Of a DNA stretch of 5,151 bases, positions 4,068 to 5,151 are shown piece after piece. The position numbers and the translations under genes are program-made. Source of the DNA: CAZPRQ01 sp964589415 (GTDB taxonomy: Bacteria; Patescibacteriota; Doudnabacteria; UBA920); assembly GCA_964589415.1 (NCBI GenBank), contig CAZPRQ010000062.1, positions 1 to 5,151 of the forward strand. Reading direction: 5' to 3'. How positions within the stretch are numbered: the stretch's first letter is position 1; each line of letters begins with the position of its first letter. Below the pieces are notes generated by a model, which worked only from the letters and a program-made list of their open reading frames with translations, searched no databases and was not told the origin of the DNA.

Positions 4068-5151
4068 TTTAAAAGTTGCTATAGTTCACGACAGTTTGAC
4101 GCAGTTAGGTGGGGCGGAGCGCGTGGTGGAGGCTTTGCATGAAATGTTTCCTCAGGCGCCCGTGTTTGTGTTGGTAATGGATAAAAAACTTGAGGAAAAG
4201 TTTTTTGGCTGGGATATTCGAACCAGTTGGTTACAGGTTGTGTATAACATTATTCCTAAATTTCAATGGTTATTTCCCCTTATTCCTTTGGCATTATATT
4301 CGTTTAATTTTTCCGGTTACGACTTAGTAATTTCTTCGAGCTCAAGTTTTGCAAAAAACGTACATGTTCCTAAAGGGACACCTCATATTAATTATTGCCA
4401 TACGCCGACAAGATTTTTATGGACGGACCAAAATTACCTAGAGCAGGAATTGACGGGATTTTTAAAACTTTTTAGGCCTCTGGCACGTGTAATACTGAAG
4501 TGGATGAAGGGTTGGGACTATAAACGCGCGCAGGCGGTAACTCATTTTATTGCCAATTCCAAGGAAGTACAAAAGAGGATTTTAGCATATTACAACAGGA
4601 CATCTGTGGTTATATATCCTTTCGTTGACACAAATTTTTGGCATCCAGTGGGTGAAAAAAGCAATTACTTTTTACTGGCCGGACGACTTCAGCCTCACAA
4701 GCGCAATGAGTTTATAATTGAAATCTTTAACAGCTTAGGGCTACCCCTGCATGTTGCCGGCACTGGACGACAAGAGAATTATTTAAAGGCACTGGCTAAA
4801 TCAAATATTACTTTTTTAGGAAGAATATCGGATGTGGAATTACGCAAGGAGTACTCAGGGGCAGTGGGGTTTATTTACCCGCAGCTCGAGGACTTTGGGC
4901 TTATGCCTCTAGAGGCCGCGGCATGCGGTACGGCAACCTTGGCATTTGGCAGGGGAGGCAGTCTGGAAACGGTTATTCCTGGAGTAACGGGCGAACTATT
5001 TTATGAGTACAGTAGGGAAATAGTTTCCGATAAGATTGAAAATTGGAATGCTTCTCGTTATGGTGCGGATAATTTGCGTCAGCATGCCGAACAATTCAGC
5101 GAGGATAAATTTAAAACAGCAATAGCTGCAGAGGTGGATAAAATTGTTAAC
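4057..5151 (+). CDS. GT4-family glycosyltransferase, 3' end outside the window
   Basis: This is a retaining GT-B glycosyltransferase that should add a sugar from a nucleotide donor to a lipid-linked glycan or similar acceptor on the cytoplasmic side of the membrane. 365 codons are open to the window edge with no stop. Family members of this type are about 370-390 aa, so only a few residues are probably missing. Visible motifs: KVAIVHDSL then GGAER (residues 18-22), the N-domain acceptor-side loop; YCHTPTRFLW (113-122); FIANSKEVQKRI (164-175); YPFVD (187-191); LAGRLQPHKRNE (207-218), opening the donor-binding C-domain; VAGTGRQ (233-239); FLGRISD (253-259); and the GT4 E-x7-E motif, E278 to E286 in QLEDFGLMPLEAAACG. 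ATG at 4057 lies within the last codons of the 590-aa gene, in the +1 frame, and gives the expected N-terminus; the next in-frame Met comes only after the GGAER motif. No strong Shine-Dalgarno was found, so start may depend on coupling. Mannosyl or rhamnosyl transfer is possible but not determinable. Confidence 0.92.
   Translation, partial: MAFNLKVAIVHDSLTQLGGAERVVEALHEMFPQAPVFVLVMDKKLEEKFFGWDIRTSWLQVVYNIIPKFQWLFPLIPLALYSFNFSGYDLVISSSSSFAKNVHVPKGTPHINYCHTPTRFLWTDQNYLEQELTGFLKLFRPLARVILKWMKGWDYKRAQAVTHFIANSKEVQKRILAYYNRTSVVIYPFVDTNFWHPVGEKSNYFLLAGRLQPHKRNEFIIEIFNSLGLPLHVAGTGRQENYLKALAKSNITFLGRISDVELRKEYSGAVGFIYPQLEDFGLMPLEAAACGTATLAFGRGGSLETVIPGVTGELFYEYSREIVSDKIENWNASRYGADNLRQHAEQFSEDKFKTAIAAEVDKIVN

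Overview
The window looks like a metagenome-derived scaffold from a Patescibacteria (Candidate Phyla Radiation) bacterium. This is inferred from a short GIY-YIG protein of the type common in that group, GC-rich palindromic repeats at 3-22 and inside the RNA gene, and a 100-N scaffold gap. There is no 16S gene or ribosomal protein to confirm it. All reading frames use the standard code, with TAA and TAG stops.

Left part, minus strand (123-927): a complete RNase P RNA gene (rnpB, type A-like). A near-consensus promoter (TTGACT, 17 nt, TATAAT) places the transcript start at 892. The RNA ends near 159 and a hairpin/T-tract terminator follows. The RNA is split by a 257-nt insertion in the apical loop of helix P3. 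That loop is almost entirely filled by an intact 83-codon GIY-YIG nuclease-family ORF (598-849). P1, P2 and P3 pair across the insertion, so the ORF lies within the ribozyme gene and is not a neighbour of it. This is the main discovery candidate. Several other helices of the RNA carry palindromic repeat-like expansions. Positions 1-122 hold only the palindrome and no gene I can support.

Right part, plus strand (929-5151): a putative surface polysaccharide cluster, transcribed divergently from rnpB from an extended -10 promoter whose -35 lies 1 bp from the rnpB -35. In order it holds a polyprenyl-phosphate sugar phosphotransferase (membrane phosphoglycosyl transferase, interrupted by the 100-N gap), a 590-aa AT-rich protein I do not recognise, and a GT4 glycosyltransferase whose start overlaps the previous gene by 11 nt and which runs off the window.

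Expected working: the first enzyme loads a sugar phosphate onto undecaprenyl phosphate at the membrane, and the GT4 enzyme extends the lipid-linked glycan on the cytoplasmic side. The role of the 590-aa protein between them is unknown.
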